A stretch of 64,000 nucleotides of DNA from Pseudomonas putida S13.1.2 (GCF_000498395.2 NZ_CP010979.1:1-64000), one strand, 5' to 3'. Positions 7,790 through 17,178 are shown, numbered from the stretch's first letter. The notes: a model not told the origin generated them from the sequence alone. Numbers and translations: made by a program.

Positions 7790-9148
7790 TCAACGCATCT
7801 CAGGCAGACGCGCTTCTGTACGCACCTCGGTGGTAGCCAGCGCCTCTGGTGGCAGCGAAATACGCTGTTTGCTCAGCAGCTCACCCATGGTCGCCAGCAC
7901 GCGGTAGCGCGAGAACTCCTCGGTGTAGCGTACTTCGGTGTAGCGACGGTCGGCGTTGTACAGCTCGTTCTCACTGTCCAGCACGTCCAGCAGGGTACGC
8001 TGGCCCAGACCGAACTGGTCCTGGTAGGCGGCACGCACGCGCTTGGTGGTCTCGGCGTATTCACGCGCGGTAGGCAGCTGCTTGCTGGCGTTGTTCATGG
8101 CGTTCCACGCCAGGCTCAGGTTTTCGGTCAGCTCACGCAGGGCGTTGTTGCGGATGTCCAGGGCCTGGTTGATCTTGTGCGCGTCAGACTGCAGGCGGGC
8201 CTTGTCGCTGCCGCCCCGGAACAGGTTGTAGTTCATCTCTACGCCGGCCTGCCAGTCGTTGTTGTTGTGGCCTTTTTCGCCGCCGGTGTTGTTGTTGGCA
8301 CCGGTTGCCAGAATGGCGTCGAAGCGCGGGTAGAAGGTCGACTTGCCGACTTCGTATTGCTGCTCGGCGGCGTTGACGTCAGCCTGGGCAGATTTTATGT
8401 ACGGGTTGTTCTGGCGCATGCTGTCGCGCGCGCCGTCGAGGGTCTCAGGCACCTCGCCCTTGATGGTCGCCGGGCTTTCCAGCTCGTCCGGGGCACGGCC
8501 GACCACGCTGAAGAAGTTGGCCTCGGCATCGGCCAGGTCGACTTCGGCGGTGTCCAGGTTGTTTTCCGCCAGGGCGCGACGTGCGCGGGACTGGTCAAGG
8601 TCGGCGGTGCTGCCGACGCCGCGCTCGTTACGCAGGCCGATCTGGTCGTTGACGCGCAGGTGGGCTTGCAGGTTGTTCTTGGCCAGGGTTACCAGCTCAC
8701 GGCGCTTGAGCACTTCCAGGTACACCTCGATCGCACGCAGGGCAACATCCTGGGCAACTGCCTGGGTGTAGTAGGCGCGGGAGGTGGAAACCGCTTCGGT
8801 GCGGCCCACTTCGTTCGCGGTGTTGAAACCGTCGAAAATCATCTGCCGCAGGCGCAGCTCGGACTGGGTGTAGTTGAGGGTTTCCTTGTTGTGGTTACCC
8901 TCGGCACGGGTGGTAGCGTTGTCCGAACGCTGGCGACCATAGCCAGCAACCAAATCCACGGAAGGGTAGTAGCCACCACGCGCAAACTTGACGTCTTCAT
9001 CGGCCGACAGCTTGCTATTGCGATTGGAGCTGACCTGCGGGTGGTAGTCCACGGCGCTCTGGACGGCCTCGGTGATCGACATCGCCTGTACGTTGGCACT
9101 CGCCAGGGCCAACAGTAATGCACTGGTGATGGGGTTCAAAACGCGCAT
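7790..9148 (-). CDS. lapE: TolC-family outer-membrane channel, LapE/AggA-like
   Basis: Outer-membrane efflux channel of 452 residues. A signal peptide (MRVLNPITSALLLALASANVQA) is followed by the duplicated TolC repeat, with long coiled-coil segments such as AEQQYEVGKSTFYPRFDAI and the end motif GQRTLLDVLDSENELYNA. I recognise it as the P. putida agglutination protein AggA/LapE, thought to be the outer-membrane exit for the giant adhesin LapA in a type I secretion system with LapB and LapC. No lapA, lapB or lapC is in this window, as I recall for KT2440 where lapE is unlinked. A GGGAGAT ribosome site precedes the ATG. The upstream region is AT-rich and contains a palindrome. Confidence 0.78.
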   Translation of the reverse strand: MRVLNPITSALLLALASANVQAMSITEAVQSAVDYHPQVSSNRNSKLSADEDVKFARGGYYPSVDLVAGYGRQRSDNATTRAEGNHNKETLNYTQSELRLRQMIFDGFNTANEVGRTEAVSTSRAYYTQAVAQDVALRAIEVYLEVLKRRELVTLAKNNLQAHLRVNDQIGLRNERGVGSTADLDQSRARRALAENNLDTAEVDLADAEANFFSVVGRAPDELESPATIKGEVPETLDGARDSMRQNNPYIKSAQADVNAAEQQYEVGKSTFYPRFDAILATGANNNTGGEKGHNNNDWQAGVEMNYNLFRGGSDKARLQSDAHKINQALDIRNNALRELTENLSLAWNAMNNASKQLPTAREYAETTKRVRAAYQDQFGLGQRTLLDVLDSENELYNADRRYTEVRYTEEFSRYRVLATMGELLSKQRISLPPEALATTEVRTEARLPEMR

Positions 9149-9459
9149 GGTACATCTCCCTGATCCTGGAATTGATCCTGCTGTTCGCCAAAAAAATGAC
9201 GATAAAGTTATCGCGTATAGTGTTGCAGGTTTTTAACAACTCAGCTAAGTACATTCAACGCGATAGATAAGAAGATTTATTCATATCAAATTGCCATATA
9301 AGACATATATTGTCTAATAGGGTTGACGAAAGATGTTCTTGGCAAGCGCGTGAACAGCCACGAAAGCCAGTAAATACAAGGCTTTTGTGCGGTTACAGAA
9401 CCGTTTTGGATAAAGACAGCGCCAGTTAGGCGAAAGCGATATTTGGCGACAAAAAAATG
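9149..9459. other. AT-rich intergenic region upstream of lapE
   Basis: About 310 bp, markedly more AT-rich than its surroundings, between the lapE start and the end of the DUF454 gene. It should hold the lapE promoter; TATACG-like hexamers near 9215 on the minus strand are only weakly convincing. It contains the palindrome at 9301-9315. I see no coding sequence. Confidence 0.6.
9301..9315. promoter_or_regulatory. Perfect palindrome AGACA-N5-TGTCT
   Basis: AGACATATATTGTCT lies about 155 bases upstream of the lapE start codon. It looks like a dimeric-regulator operator; the protein is unknown. Confidence 0.4.
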
Positions 9460-9825
9460 TCACTTTGGCTTGTGCAGGGTTTTCTGTTTGACGATATACA
9501 GGCTTACCAGTACGGCGCTGGTCAACATGAATGCACGCGCCCAGAACAGGGGCACCAGATAGCACGACAGGCCAATGCTGGCCCACATCAGGCCAATGGC
9601 GTAGACCTTGCCCTTGAGGGGGATGCCTTCACCACTGAGGTAGTCGCGGATCCATGGCCCGAGCTTGGGGTGATGGACCAGCCAGTGGTGAAAACGCGGC
9701 GAGCTGCGGGCAAAGCAGGCTGCCGCCAATAGCAGGAACGGGGTGGTGGGCAATACCGGAAGGAAAATCCCCAACACCCCCAGCGCAACGCTGAGCCAGC
9801 CGATGGCCAGCAGCAGGTAGCGCAC
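9460..9825 (-). CDS. DUF454 (YbaN-family) inner-membrane protein
   Basis: 121-residue membrane protein with two clear hydrophobic blocks, LLAIGWLSVALGVLGIFLPV at the N-terminus and a second pair near residues 80-110. The segment GIFLPVLPTTPFLLLAAACF with RSSPRFHHWLVHHPKLGPW is the DUF454/YbaN signature. No biochemical function is established for the family. It starts 7 bp after the upstream UPF0149 gene ends, so the two form an operon. Confidence 0.85.
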   Translation of the reverse strand: MRYLLLAIGWLSVALGVLGIFLPVLPTTPFLLLAAACFARSSPRFHHWLVHHPKLGPWIRDYLSGEGIPLKGKVYAIGLMWASIGLSCYLVPLFWARAFMLTSAVLVSLYIVKQKTLHKPK

Positions 9826-9832
9826 AGCCGAC

Positions 9833-10420
9833 TTAGTGGTGGCGTGGCTTGAGCAGCGCCGGCTTCTCGTCAGGGGCGTGCAGCAGCAGGAACAGTGCGC
9901 TCAGCGCCTCTGGGATCTGGACGATCATGTCATCCTGCAGGTTGGCGTTGCTGGCAATGTCGGCGAACTCTGGCTGTTCGTCGAACAGGCCCGAGCCCAC
10001 CATGATTGGCAGCAGCATCTCGCTGACTTCTTCTTCGGCGTTCTCGAACCAGGCCTCTTCACGCAGGAAAACGCCTTCCATGAAGCCGATGCACCAGCCG
10101 CGCAGGTCGGAGTCGTCCGGCTCGTCGGTCAGGTCGAGGTCGCATGGCAGGTCGAATTCTTCGTCGCTGGCCAGCTGGCGCGCGATGTGCGCTTTCAACG
10201 CCACCAGGGTGGCCTCGATCTCGGTGCGCTGGGCCTCGCTGGCGTAGTGCGGCTCTTCGGCGAACAGGGCATCGATCCATTCGCGCTCGGGCACGTCCTC
10301 GGCGTTGATCGACAGGGCGGTGAGGTAGCCGTGGGCGGCGACGTAGTCCAGCGCCTCTTCGTGCAGCTCGTCGGCGTCGAGGAAGGCTTGCAGGCGGGTC
10401 AGTTGCTCGGCGAAGGACAT
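9833..10420 (-). CDS. UPF0149 (YecA/YgfB-family) protein
   Basis: Acidic soluble protein of 195 residues with the YecA/YgfB pattern DELHEEALDYVAAHGYLTAL near the N-terminus and RGWCIGFMEGVF near residue 105. It lacks the C-terminal SEC-C metal-binding tail of longer YecA proteins. An AAGGTAGC-type ribosome site precedes the ATG. It is the first gene of a two-gene operon with the DUF454 gene, divergent from recQ. Function unknown; some YgfB relatives affect gene expression, but nothing here shows that. Confidence 0.82.
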   Translation of the reverse strand: MSFAEQLTRLQAFLDADELHEEALDYVAAHGYLTALSINAEDVPEREWIDALFAEEPHYASEAQRTEIEATLVALKAHIARQLASDEEFDLPCDLDLTDEPDDSDLRGWCIGFMEGVFLREEAWFENAEEEVSEMLLPIMVGSGLFDEQPEFADIASNANLQDDMIVQIPEALSALFLLLHAPDEKPALLKPRHH

Positions 10421-10530
10421 TACAGGGCTACCTTGGGGAATAAACGATACCGAATTCTAGCACCAAGCAAGGGTGGCGGGGTAAAGGGAACGTCTATCGC
10501 CGTGGTGCCCTGTGCAGTGCGGTGCTGCGG

Positions 10531-10536
10531 TATACT
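10531..10536 (+). promoter_or_regulatory. Probable recQ promoter -10
   Basis: TATACT at 10531-10536, with no convincing -35. Transcription would start near 10543, giving a leader of about 120 bases before recQ that contains the terminator-like hairpin at 10579-10619. Confidence 0.45.
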
Positions 10537-10578
10537 CCGCCATTTTTCATCCAGGGGCAGCATTTATCGGCGCCTGGC

Positions 10579-10619
10579 AAAAACCGCTTACGCATTTGGC
10601 GTGTGCGGAGCGGGTTTTT
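10579..10619 (+). terminator. Terminator-like hairpin in the recQ leader
   Basis: AAAAACCGC on the left pairs with GCGGGTTTTT on the right (one bulge), and the stem continues imperfectly through TTACGCA/TGTGCGGAG. It ends in five T, so it could act as an intrinsic terminator or attenuator 47 bases before the recQ start. Confidence 0.45.
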
Positions 10620-10665
10620 CGTCCAGCCTGTATCCAGGATGGTACGGCGATTTGTGGAGTTGCAC

Positions 10666-12813
10666 ATGCTCGAACAGGCTCAGCGCGTTCTCAAGGACAT
10701 CTTCGGCTACGACAGTTTCCGTGGGCGCCAGGCAGCAATCATCGAATGCGTGGCCAATGGCGGCGATGCCCTGGTGCTGATGCCCACCGGTGGCGGCAAG
10801 TCGCTGTGTTTCCAGGTGCCGGGGCTGCTGCGCCCGGGCCTGACGGTGGTGGTCTCGCCGCTGATTGCGCTGATGGACGACCAGGTCGCCACGCTGGACG
10901 AACTGGGCGTGTCGGCCGCCGCGCTGAACTCTACCCTGACGGCGGAGCAGCAGCGTGAACTGGCCGGGCGCCTGCGCCGTGGCGAAGTGAAGATGCTGTA
11001 CCTGGCGCCGGAGCGCCTGGTGCAGCCGCGCATGCTCGACTTCCTGCGTGATCTGGACATCTCGTTGTTTGCCATCGATGAGGCGCACTGCGTTTCGCAA
11101 TGGGGCCACGATTTCCGCCCCGAGTACCTGCAACTTGGGCAGTTGGCCGAGCTGTTCCCGCATGTGCCGCGCATTGCGCTGACTGCCACCGCCGACATGC
11201 GCACCCGCGAAGAGATTGTCCAGCGCCTGCACCTGCAAGGCGCCGAGCGCTTCCTGTCGAGCTTCGACCGGCCGAACATCTTCTATCGCATCGTACCCAA
11301 GGAAGCGCCGCGCAAGCAGCTGATGGCCTTCCTTGGCGAGCGCCGCGGCAACGCTGGCATTGTCTACTGCCTGTCGCGCAAGAAGGTCGACGAAACCGCT
11401 GCCTTCCTCTGTGAGCAGGGTTTCCCGGCTTTGCCTTATCACGCCGGCCTGGCCGCCGAGACCCGTTCGGCCAACCAGCACCGCTTCCTCAACGAGGAAG
11501 GGCTGATCATGGTCGCCACCATTGCCTTCGGCATGGGTATCGACAAACCCAACGTGCGTTTCGTTGCCCACCTCGACCTGCCCAAGTCGCTTGAGGCCTA
11601 TTATCAGGAAACCGGCCGTGCCGGCCGTGACGGCCTGCCATCCGATGCCTGGATGGCCTACGGCCTGCAGGACATGGTGATGCTCAAGCAGATGCTGCAG
11701 AACTCCGAAGGTGACGAGCGGCATAAGCGCATCGAGCAGCACAAGCTCGACGCCATGCTGGCGCTGTGCGAAGAAACCCGCTGCCGTCGCCAGTCATTGC
11801 TGGCCTATTTCGACGAAACCCTCGAACAGCCGTGCGGGCACTGCGACAACTGTGTCGACAACATTCAGACCTGGGACGCCACCGAGCCGGCCCGTCAGGC
11901 GCTGTCGGCGGTGTTCCGGACTGGCCAGCGCTATGGTGTGGGCCACCTGGTCGATGTGCTGTTGGGCAAGGACACCGAAAAGGTGCGCAATTTCGGCCAC
12001 GAGAAGCTGTCGGTGTTCGGGGTCGGCAAGGGCCTGGCCGAGGTCGAGTGGCGTTCGCTGTTCCGCCAGTTGGTGGCGCGCGGCCTGGTCGACATCGACC
12101 TGGAGGGCTACGGCGGCCTGCGCCTGTCCGACAGCTGCCGGCCGCTGTTGCGCGGCGAGGTCACCTTGCAACTGCGTCGCGACCTCAAGCCGCAGACCAC
12201 GGCCAAGTCTTCATCGTCCAGCGGCGGCAGCCCGGCCAGCCAGTTGGTGCGTGCCGAAGAGCGCGAGCTGTGGGAAGCGCTGCGCACCCTGCGGCGCAAG
12301 CTGGCCGAAGAACACAGCGTGCCACCCTATGTCATCTTCCCCGACTCGACATTGCTGGAGATGTTGCGCAGCCAACCGGTCAGCCTCAGCGACATGGCCC
12401 AGGTCAGCGGTGTGGGCGCGCGCAAGCTGGAACGCTACGGCCAGGCGTTCCTCGAAGTGCTGAACAACAGCGGTGGCACCGAAGAGGCGCCGAAAGTGGT
12501 ACTCGACCTGCGCCACGAACTGGTCAGCCTGGCCCGGGCCGGCATGACCCCGGCGCAGATCGCCGGGCAGCTCAACTGCAGCGAGAAGAACGTGTACAGC
12601 TTGCTGGCCGAGGCGTTGGGCCGCCAGGAGCTGAGCCTTGACCAGGCCCTCGACCTGCCGGAAGACCTGCTGGCGGAAGTGCAGGACGCCTTCCTGGATG
12701 GCGAGGGCGAGCTGCCGCCGGTGTCCGCTATTGCGCCGCAGTTCGGGGCCCGGGTGCCAGAGGGGGTGCTGTATTGCGTGCGTGCGGCGCTGGCGGCTGA
12801 GTTCGAGATGTGA
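10666..12813 (+). CDS. recQ: ATP-dependent DNA helicase RecQ
   Basis: 3'-5' helicase acting in recombination and replication-fork repair, 715 residues. Domains in order: Walker A TGGGKS near residue 42, the DEAH box near 138-141, the helicase C-terminal domain with [12 protein letters not shown], an RQC zinc site ([12 protein letters not shown] then CGHCDNC), and an HRDC domain (about 525-610). The last 100 residues form an extra helix-turn-helix-like extension ([20 protein letters not shown]), common in pseudomonad RecQ and explaining the length over E. coli's roughly 610. The ATG at 10666 has GGAG 6 bases upstream; the in-frame extension back to 10522 would run through the leader hairpin and is not conserved in kind. 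Confidence 0.95.
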   Translation: MLEQAQRVLKDIFGYDSFRGRQAAIIECVANGGDALVLMPTGGGKSLCFQVPGLLRPGLTVVVSPLIALMDDQVATLDELGVSAAALNSTLTAEQQRELAGRLRRGEVKMLYLAPERLVQPRMLDFLRDLDISLFAIDEAHCVSQWGHDFRPEYLQLGQLAELFPHVPRIALTATADMRTREEIVQRLHLQGAERFLSSFDRPNIFYRIVPKEAPRKQLMAFLGERRGNAGIVYCLSRKKVDETAAFLCEQGFPALPYHAGLAAETRSANQHRFLNEEGLIMVATIAFGMGIDKPNVRFVAHLDLPKSLEAYYQETGRAGRDGLPSDAWMAYGLQDMVMLKQMLQNSEGDERHKRIEQHKLDAMLALCEETRCRRQSLLAYFDETLEQPCGHCDNCVDNIQTWDATEPARQALSAVFRTGQRYGVGHLVDVLLGKDTEKVRNFGHEKLSVFGVGKGLAEVEWRSLFRQLVARGLVDIDLEGYGGLRLSDSCRPLLRGEVTLQLRRDLKPQTTAKSSSSSGGSPASQLVRAEERELWEALRTLRRKLAEEHSVPPYVIFPDSTLLEMLRSQPVSLSDMAQVSGVGARKLERYGQAFLEVLNNSGGTEEAPKVVLDLRHELVSLARAGMTPAQIAGQLNCSEKNVYSLLAEALGRQELSLDQALDLPEDLLAEVQDAFLDGEGELPPVSAIAPQFGARVPEGVLYCVRAALAAEFEM

Positions 12814-12924
12814 CTGGCAAGCGGATCGAGGGCAGAACCGCCATCTGCTGACCTTTGTCATGCTTTTTGACGATTATCGAACAATGAAGGGGGCGCGAGC
12901 CTTGCCTCATGGGGCAGGTCATGG

Positions 12925-12936
12925 TTAGCTGCCTAA
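12925..12936. promoter_or_regulatory. SlyA/MarR-type operator
   Basis: TTAGCTGCCTAA, a near-perfect dyad matching the TTAG-N4-CTAA form of SlyA boxes, 27 bases before the MarR-family gene. Autoregulation is inferred. Confidence 0.5.
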
Positions 12937-12963
12937 CAATTAGATCTGTTCAATGAGTTGCTT

Positions 12964-13401
12964 ATGCCCCTGACCGACAACCAACACCGCTTCGGCATGC
13001 AGCTGGCCCAGATGTCCCGGGGCTGGCGTGCCGAGCTGGACCGCCGCCTGGCCGGGCTCAACCTGTCCCAGGCGCGCTGGCTGGTGTTGCTGCACCTGGC
13101 GCGTTTCGAAGAAGCCCCCACCCAGCGTGAGCTGGCCCAGAGTGTGGGCGTCGAAGGCCCGACCCTGGCGCGCCTGCTCGACAGCCTGGAAGCCCAAGGG
13201 CTGGTGCGCCGGCAGGCGGTGGTTGAAGACCGGCGAGCCAAGAAGATCTTGCTGTGCCCGCCGGCCAAGCCGCTGATCGACCAGATCGAAACCATCGCCA
13301 ACCAGTTGCGGGTGGAGCTGTTTACCGGGGTGGACGAGGCAGAGTTGCAGGTGTGCATGCGCGTGCATGCCAATATCCTCGCCAACCTCGAAAAATCCTG
13401 A
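12964..13401 (+). CDS. MarR/SlyA-family transcriptional regulator
   Basis: 145-residue winged-helix regulator. The recognition region PTQRELAQSVGVEGPTLARL and the wing VVEDRRAKKILL are characteristic of the SlyA branch. The ATG at 12964 is preferred over a TTG two codons upstream, though the ribosome site is weak (TGAG). It sits between recQ and plpD, as PA3341 does in P. aeruginosa. A TTAG-N4-CTAA dyad just upstream suggests autoregulation. The ligand is unknown. Confidence 0.85.
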   Translation: MPLTDNQHRFGMQLAQMSRGWRAELDRRLAGLNLSQARWLVLLHLARFEEAPTQRELAQSVGVEGPTLARLLDSLEAQGLVRRQAVVEDRRAKKILLCPPAKPLIDQIETIANQLRVELFTGVDEAELQVCMRVHANILANLEKS

Positions 13402-13408
13402 GGCCCCT

Positions 13409-13510
13409 GGGGCCGCTTTGCGGCCCATCGCGACACAAGGCCGCTCCTACAGGGGATCGCGTACTCCTGTAGGAGCGGCCTTGTGTCGCGATGGGCTGCA
13501 AAGCAGCCCC
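13409..13510. repeat. REP pair, type B (inverted)
   Basis: Inverted units with GGGGCCGCTTTGCGGCCC, CGCGACACAAGGCCGCTCC and complements, filling the gap between the convergent marR-like gene and plpD. Confidence 0.9.
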
Positions 13511-13517
13511 CGACGAT

Positions 13518-15704
13518 TCAGAAGGTATGCCCAAGGTTCAGGTACACCGCCTGCTCGTGCGCACTGTTGGTGCCATAGCTGAAGTTCAGCGGCCCCAGCG
13601 GCGTCTCCAGCCCCAGGAAGATGCTCGCGGCGTTGATGTAGCCGCTGTCGAATTCGTTGTCGTTGTTCCACGCACGCCCACGTTCCAGCGACCCGCCTAT
13701 GTACAGCGGGAAGTCCAGCGGTACGTAGGCCCGCGGCGTCAGCCGGCGGTAGTAGACCATGCGCAGCAGGCTCACGTTCTGCCCCGACACCGAGTCCTGG
13801 CGAAAGCCTGACAGCTCTCGGGCGCCGCCCATCACGAAGCTCGACGTCACCACTTCGGCATCATCCAGCGTGCGCCCGTAGCGCCCGCCCAGCACAAAAG
13901 TGTTCGGCCCGCTGCTGATCGCCTTGTCCAGGTTGATCAGCCACTGTCGGTAATCCTGGTCGGAGTCCAGCGACTTGTCGTACTTGCGCAACGTCAGGCC
14001 AATGTCCTCGCCACGGTGCGGGAAGTACACGTTATCGAGGGTGTCGAACGAGTACTTCAGTTCATAAAAGCCCTCGTTGAAACTGACATTGGGCAGATCC
14101 TGATCGCCGATGCGCACCTCGGCCTCGCCCCAGGCCTTGCCCACGCCCAGGCGTACTTCCCCGTTGGTGCCAATCTGCCGGCCGACGTTCAGGCCAAAGC
14201 CGTAGCGCTCCAGGCGGTACTCGGCGACGGGGTCGTTATCCAGGGTGGCTTCAATGTTCTGTGAGCTGAAATCCAGGTACGGCGCGATGAAATAGCGCGA
14301 GCCCACGTCCAGCGGCTGGTAGAACTCGCTGTACAGTTCTTGCTGGTCGCCGATCTGGCCACGGGTCAGCCACTCGGCACCCAGGCTGTTGATGCCGTTG
14401 ACCCGGTAGCTGGCGCCCAGGTTGAAGGCACTGTCACCGCGCAGGTCGTCCGACAGGTTCAGGCCCAGGCGCAGGTAGTCGGTGCCGCCGCGTCTACCGC
14501 GAGCGTTGATCACCAGGGTGTTGTCGTTGCCCTTGTGCACCACGCGGTACTGCACCCGGTCGAAGTAGTCCAGGCCGTACAGCGTGCCCATGTCGGTCTG
14601 CAGGCGGTCCAGCTCCAGCGGCGCGTCGATCGGCTGACGGATGTACGAGCGGATCACCTCGTCGCTGACCTTGGAGTCGTTCTCGATTTTGATCGCGGTG
14701 ATTACCGGCGTGCGCTGGTGCGGCGAGCGGGCCACGGCCAGGCTGCTATCGCCCTCGGGCTGGCGCAGGGCGGCAAGGCGTGGGTCGAGCAGCCGGGTGG
14801 CGCGGTAACCGGCGTCGATCATGTCCCGTGCACGGCCGAAGTCGGTCATGCCGAAGGCAGTCAGTGATGGCTGGATGAGGATGTCGTCACGGTGCAGGCT
14901 GGCCAGTTGTTCTTCCGAATTGCGCCGGGTCATCAGGGTGATCGACTGGTTGAGCACGTCGACCACGGTCAGTAATTGCTTGCGATCGCGCAGCGGGGTA
15001 CCGATGTCGACCACGATGGCCAGGTCCACGCCCATTTCGCGGGCCACGTCTACCGGGATGTTGTCGACCATGCCGCCGTCCACCAGCAGGCGGCCGTCCA
15101 GTTCGACCGGGGCGAACACGGCGGGGATCGACATGCTGGCGCGGATCACCTGGGGCAGGTGACCGCGGCGGAACACCACTTTTTCGCCACTGGCGATGTC
15201 GGTGGCCACTGCGCGGAAGGGGATGGGCAGCTTGTCGAAGTCGCGGGTGTCGGCGGTGTGCGCCAGTTTGCTTTCCAGCAGCAGTGACAGGTTCTGGCCC
15301 TGGATTACCCCCAACGGCAGGCCAAGGCTGCCGTCGTCGCGAAAGCTGAGCTTCTGCTTGACCAGGAAGTCGCGGTCATCCTGCTTGCGCCGGAACGGCA
15401 CGTCCTTGCGCGGCGGGGCGTCGGACAGCGCCTGTTGCCAGTCGAGGGTGGTAGCAAGTTTTTCCAGCTCTTCGACACTGTAGCCCGAGGCGTAAAGCCC
15501 GCCCACCACTGCGCCCATGCTGGTGCCGGCGATGGCGTCGATGCGCACGCCCTGTTCCTCCAGCGCCTTGAGCACGCCGATGTGTGCCAGGCCACGGGCT
15601 GCACCACCAGACAACACCAGGCCGACCTTGGGCCTGGCGGGTTCCGCAGCGGCCGCTGTGAAGGCGGTGAGGGCAAGCAGGAAACAGAACAGCAAACGGC
15701 GCAT
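13518..15704 (-). CDS. plpD: Patatin-like phospholipase autotransporter PlpD (type Vd)
   Basis: 728 residues, the length I recall for P. aeruginosa PlpD. A signal peptide (about 1-20) is followed by a patatin lipase domain with oxyanion loop SGGAARG (32-38), nucleophile motif GTSMG (Ser62) and the catalytic Asp in DGGMVDNIP near 208. A POTRA-like segment lies near residues 330-400, and a C-terminal 16-strand-type barrel ends in an aromatic residue (NLGHTF). Type Vd autotransporters move their own lipase across the outer membrane. The ATG at 15704 is preferred to a TTG at 15716, since it begins the signal peptide. The recQ-marR-plpD order matches P. aeruginosa. Confidence 0.9.
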   Translation of the reverse strand: MRRLLFCFLLALTAFTAAAAEPARPKVGLVLSGGAARGLAHIGVLKALEEQGVRIDAIAGTSMGAVVGGLYASGYSVEELEKLATTLDWQQALSDAPPRKDVPFRRKQDDRDFLVKQKLSFRDDGSLGLPLGVIQGQNLSLLLESKLAHTADTRDFDKLPIPFRAVATDIASGEKVVFRRGHLPQVIRASMSIPAVFAPVELDGRLLVDGGMVDNIPVDVAREMGVDLAIVVDIGTPLRDRKQLLTVVDVLNQSITLMTRRNSEEQLASLHRDDILIQPSLTAFGMTDFGRARDMIDAGYRATRLLDPRLAALRQPEGDSSLAVARSPHQRTPVITAIKIENDSKVSDEVIRSYIRQPIDAPLELDRLQTDMGTLYGLDYFDRVQYRVVHKGNDNTLVINARGRRGGTDYLRLGLNLSDDLRGDSAFNLGASYRVNGINSLGAEWLTRGQIGDQQELYSEFYQPLDVGSRYFIAPYLDFSSQNIEATLDNDPVAEYRLERYGFGLNVGRQIGTNGEVRLGVGKAWGEAEVRIGDQDLPNVSFNEGFYELKYSFDTLDNVYFPHRGEDIGLTLRKYDKSLDSDQDYRQWLINLDKAISSGPNTFVLGGRYGRTLDDAEVVTSSFVMGGARELSGFRQDSVSGQNVSLLRMVYYRRLTPRAYVPLDFPLYIGGSLERGRAWNNDNEFDSGYINAASIFLGLETPLGPLNFSYGTNSAHEQAVYLNLGHTF

Positions 15705-15771
15705 CGTGAGTCTCAAACCGTGGGCTAAAGACCGCTAGTATAAGCGGCCCCTTACCTGGAGATGCCTCGAC

Positions 15772-16053
15772 ATGGCCGACAACAAGCCCGAAATCGTCAT
15801 CACTTATTGCACCCAGTGCCAGTGGCTGCTGCGTGCTGCCTGGCTGGCCCAAGAACTGCTCAGCACGTTTGCCGACGACCTAGGCCGGGTAGCGCTGCAG
15901 CCGGGTACTGGCGGCATCTTCCGCATTACCTGCAATGGCGTGCAGATCTGGGAGCGCAAGGCCGACGGCGGCTTCCCCGAGGCCAAGGTGCTGAAGCAGC
16001 GGGTGCGTGACCAGATCGACCCGCAGCGTGACCTTGGCCACAACGACCGCTAA
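15772..16053 (+). CDS. SelT/SelW/SelH-family (Rdx-type) protein
   Basis: 93-residue thioredoxin-like protein with a CxxC redox motif, YCTQCQWLLRAAWLAQEL (Cys residues near 14 and 17). This is the cysteine version of the selenoprotein W family. The C-terminal half includes GGIFRITCNGVQIWERK and GGFPEAKVLKQRVRD, typical of the family. The role is unknown beyond presumed thiol-redox activity. It is divergent from plpD, and its stop codon directly abuts that of the convergent EamA transporter. Confidence 0.87.
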   Translation: MADNKPEIVITYCTQCQWLLRAAWLAQELLSTFADDLGRVALQPGTGGIFRITCNGVQIWERKADGGFPEAKVLKQRVRDQIDPQRDLGHNDR

Positions 16054-16944
16054 TCAGGCGCCCTCAGCCAGTGGCCGCTGCCTGGGCGGTTGTTCGGTGG
16101 CCATACGGCTGGACAGCACGATGGCGAAGATGATCAGCGCGCCGCCCAGCAGCATGCGCAGGGTCGGGGTTTCGGCGAACACCACCCATGCTACGGCAAT
16201 GCCATAGACCGGCTCCATGCCGAACACCACGGCAGCGGTGCGTGCCTTGATCACTGCCAGGCTGGCGACGAACAGGCTGTGCGCCACGCCGGTGCAGAAG
16301 ATGCCGAGCAGGGCGATCCACAGCCAGTCCATTGTCGCCACGCCTGCCAGGCCGGGTGCTGCGAACGGCAGCAGGCAAAGGCCCACCACCAGGTTTTGCC
16401 ACAGGGCTGCCTGTACCGCAGGCAATCGGCCGGAGCCGGCGCGGTTGGTGAGGGACAGCAGCGAGAACAGCAGCCCCGACAGCAGTGCCCAGAGCAGGCC
16501 GCCAGTGGCCTCGCTGGCCAGGTCGAAGGCTGGCGTGACCAGTATCAGGCCGATACTGACCAGCAGGACCAACACGGCCTCGTTGCGGCGGATGCGCTCG
16601 CGGAACAGCAGGCCTTCGAGGATTACGGTAAAGGCCGGGAAACTGGCGAAACCGAGGGTGGCGATGGCCACGCCGCCGACTTTGACGGCGATGAAGAAAC
16701 TGACCCAGTGGCCGGCCAGCAGCACACCGCCGAGCAGCAGGCGGCGCATGTCCTGGCCGCTCAGCCGTTGCCAGCCCGGGCCGGCCAGGCTGGCGAACAG
16801 GGCCAGGGCGAGTACGGCGAAGGCGGCGCGGCCAAAGACGATGATCGCCGGGCTGGCAGTGGCGGCCAGTTTGCCGAAGACGCCGGTCAGGCCGAAGAAC
16901 AGCGCGCCAATGTGCAGGGCGCCGAGTGCGGTACGGTGGTTCAT
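16054..16944 (-). CDS. EamA/DMT-family inner-membrane transporter
   Basis: 296-residue permease with about ten hydrophobic helices in two EamA repeats, e.g. ALGALHIGALFFGLTGVFGK in the first and LLWALLSGLLFSLLSLTNRA starting the second. The ATG at 16944 has AAGGA upstream; longer in-frame starts run back through a REP repeat and are rejected. It is downstream of, and codirectional with, an AraC-family gene 234 bp away, the probable regulator. The substrate (perhaps an amino acid or metabolite to be exported) cannot be told. Confidence 0.85.
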   Translation of the reverse strand: MNHRTALGALHIGALFFGLTGVFGKLAATASPAIIVFGRAAFAVLALALFASLAGPGWQRLSGQDMRRLLLGGVLLAGHWVSFFIAVKVGGVAIATLGFASFPAFTVILEGLLFRERIRRNEAVLVLLVSIGLILVTPAFDLASEATGGLLWALLSGLLFSLLSLTNRAGSGRLPAVQAALWQNLVVGLCLLPFAAPGLAGVATMDWLWIALLGIFCTGVAHSLFVASLAVIKARTAAVVFGMEPVYGIAVAWVVFAETPTLRMLLGGALIIFAIVLSSRMATEQPPRQRPLAEGA

Positions 16945-16980
16945 GATGGGTCCTTGCTGAAGATCTCTACTGACAATACC

Positions 16981-17124
16981 GGCCTCTTCGCGGGCACGCC
17001 CGTTCCCACAGGTATTGCACAGCCCTTGGGTATCGGGTCTGCCGCGATCAAGCTCCCACAGGTATTGCACAAGTCTGCAAAGCAGCGAGGTACCTGTGGG
17101 AGCGGGCGTGCCCGCGAAAGGGCC
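16981..17124. repeat. REP cluster, type C (inverted, with a partial third unit)
   Basis: Outer inverted arms carry TTCGCGGGCACGCCCG and complement. Inside, a second copy of CTCCCACAGGTATTGCACA, also next to the left unit, shows a partial duplication. Lies between the EamA and AraC genes. Confidence 0.85.
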
Positions 17125-17178
17125 GGTACAGGATCAGTCTATAGGCTCAGGCAAACGCGTTCTGTCGCAAGACTGCTG

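Noticed and set aside
10522..10665. N-terminal extension of recQ.
   Set aside because: It would translate through the promoter and leader hairpin; the ATG at 10666 has a ribosome site and the expected N-terminus.
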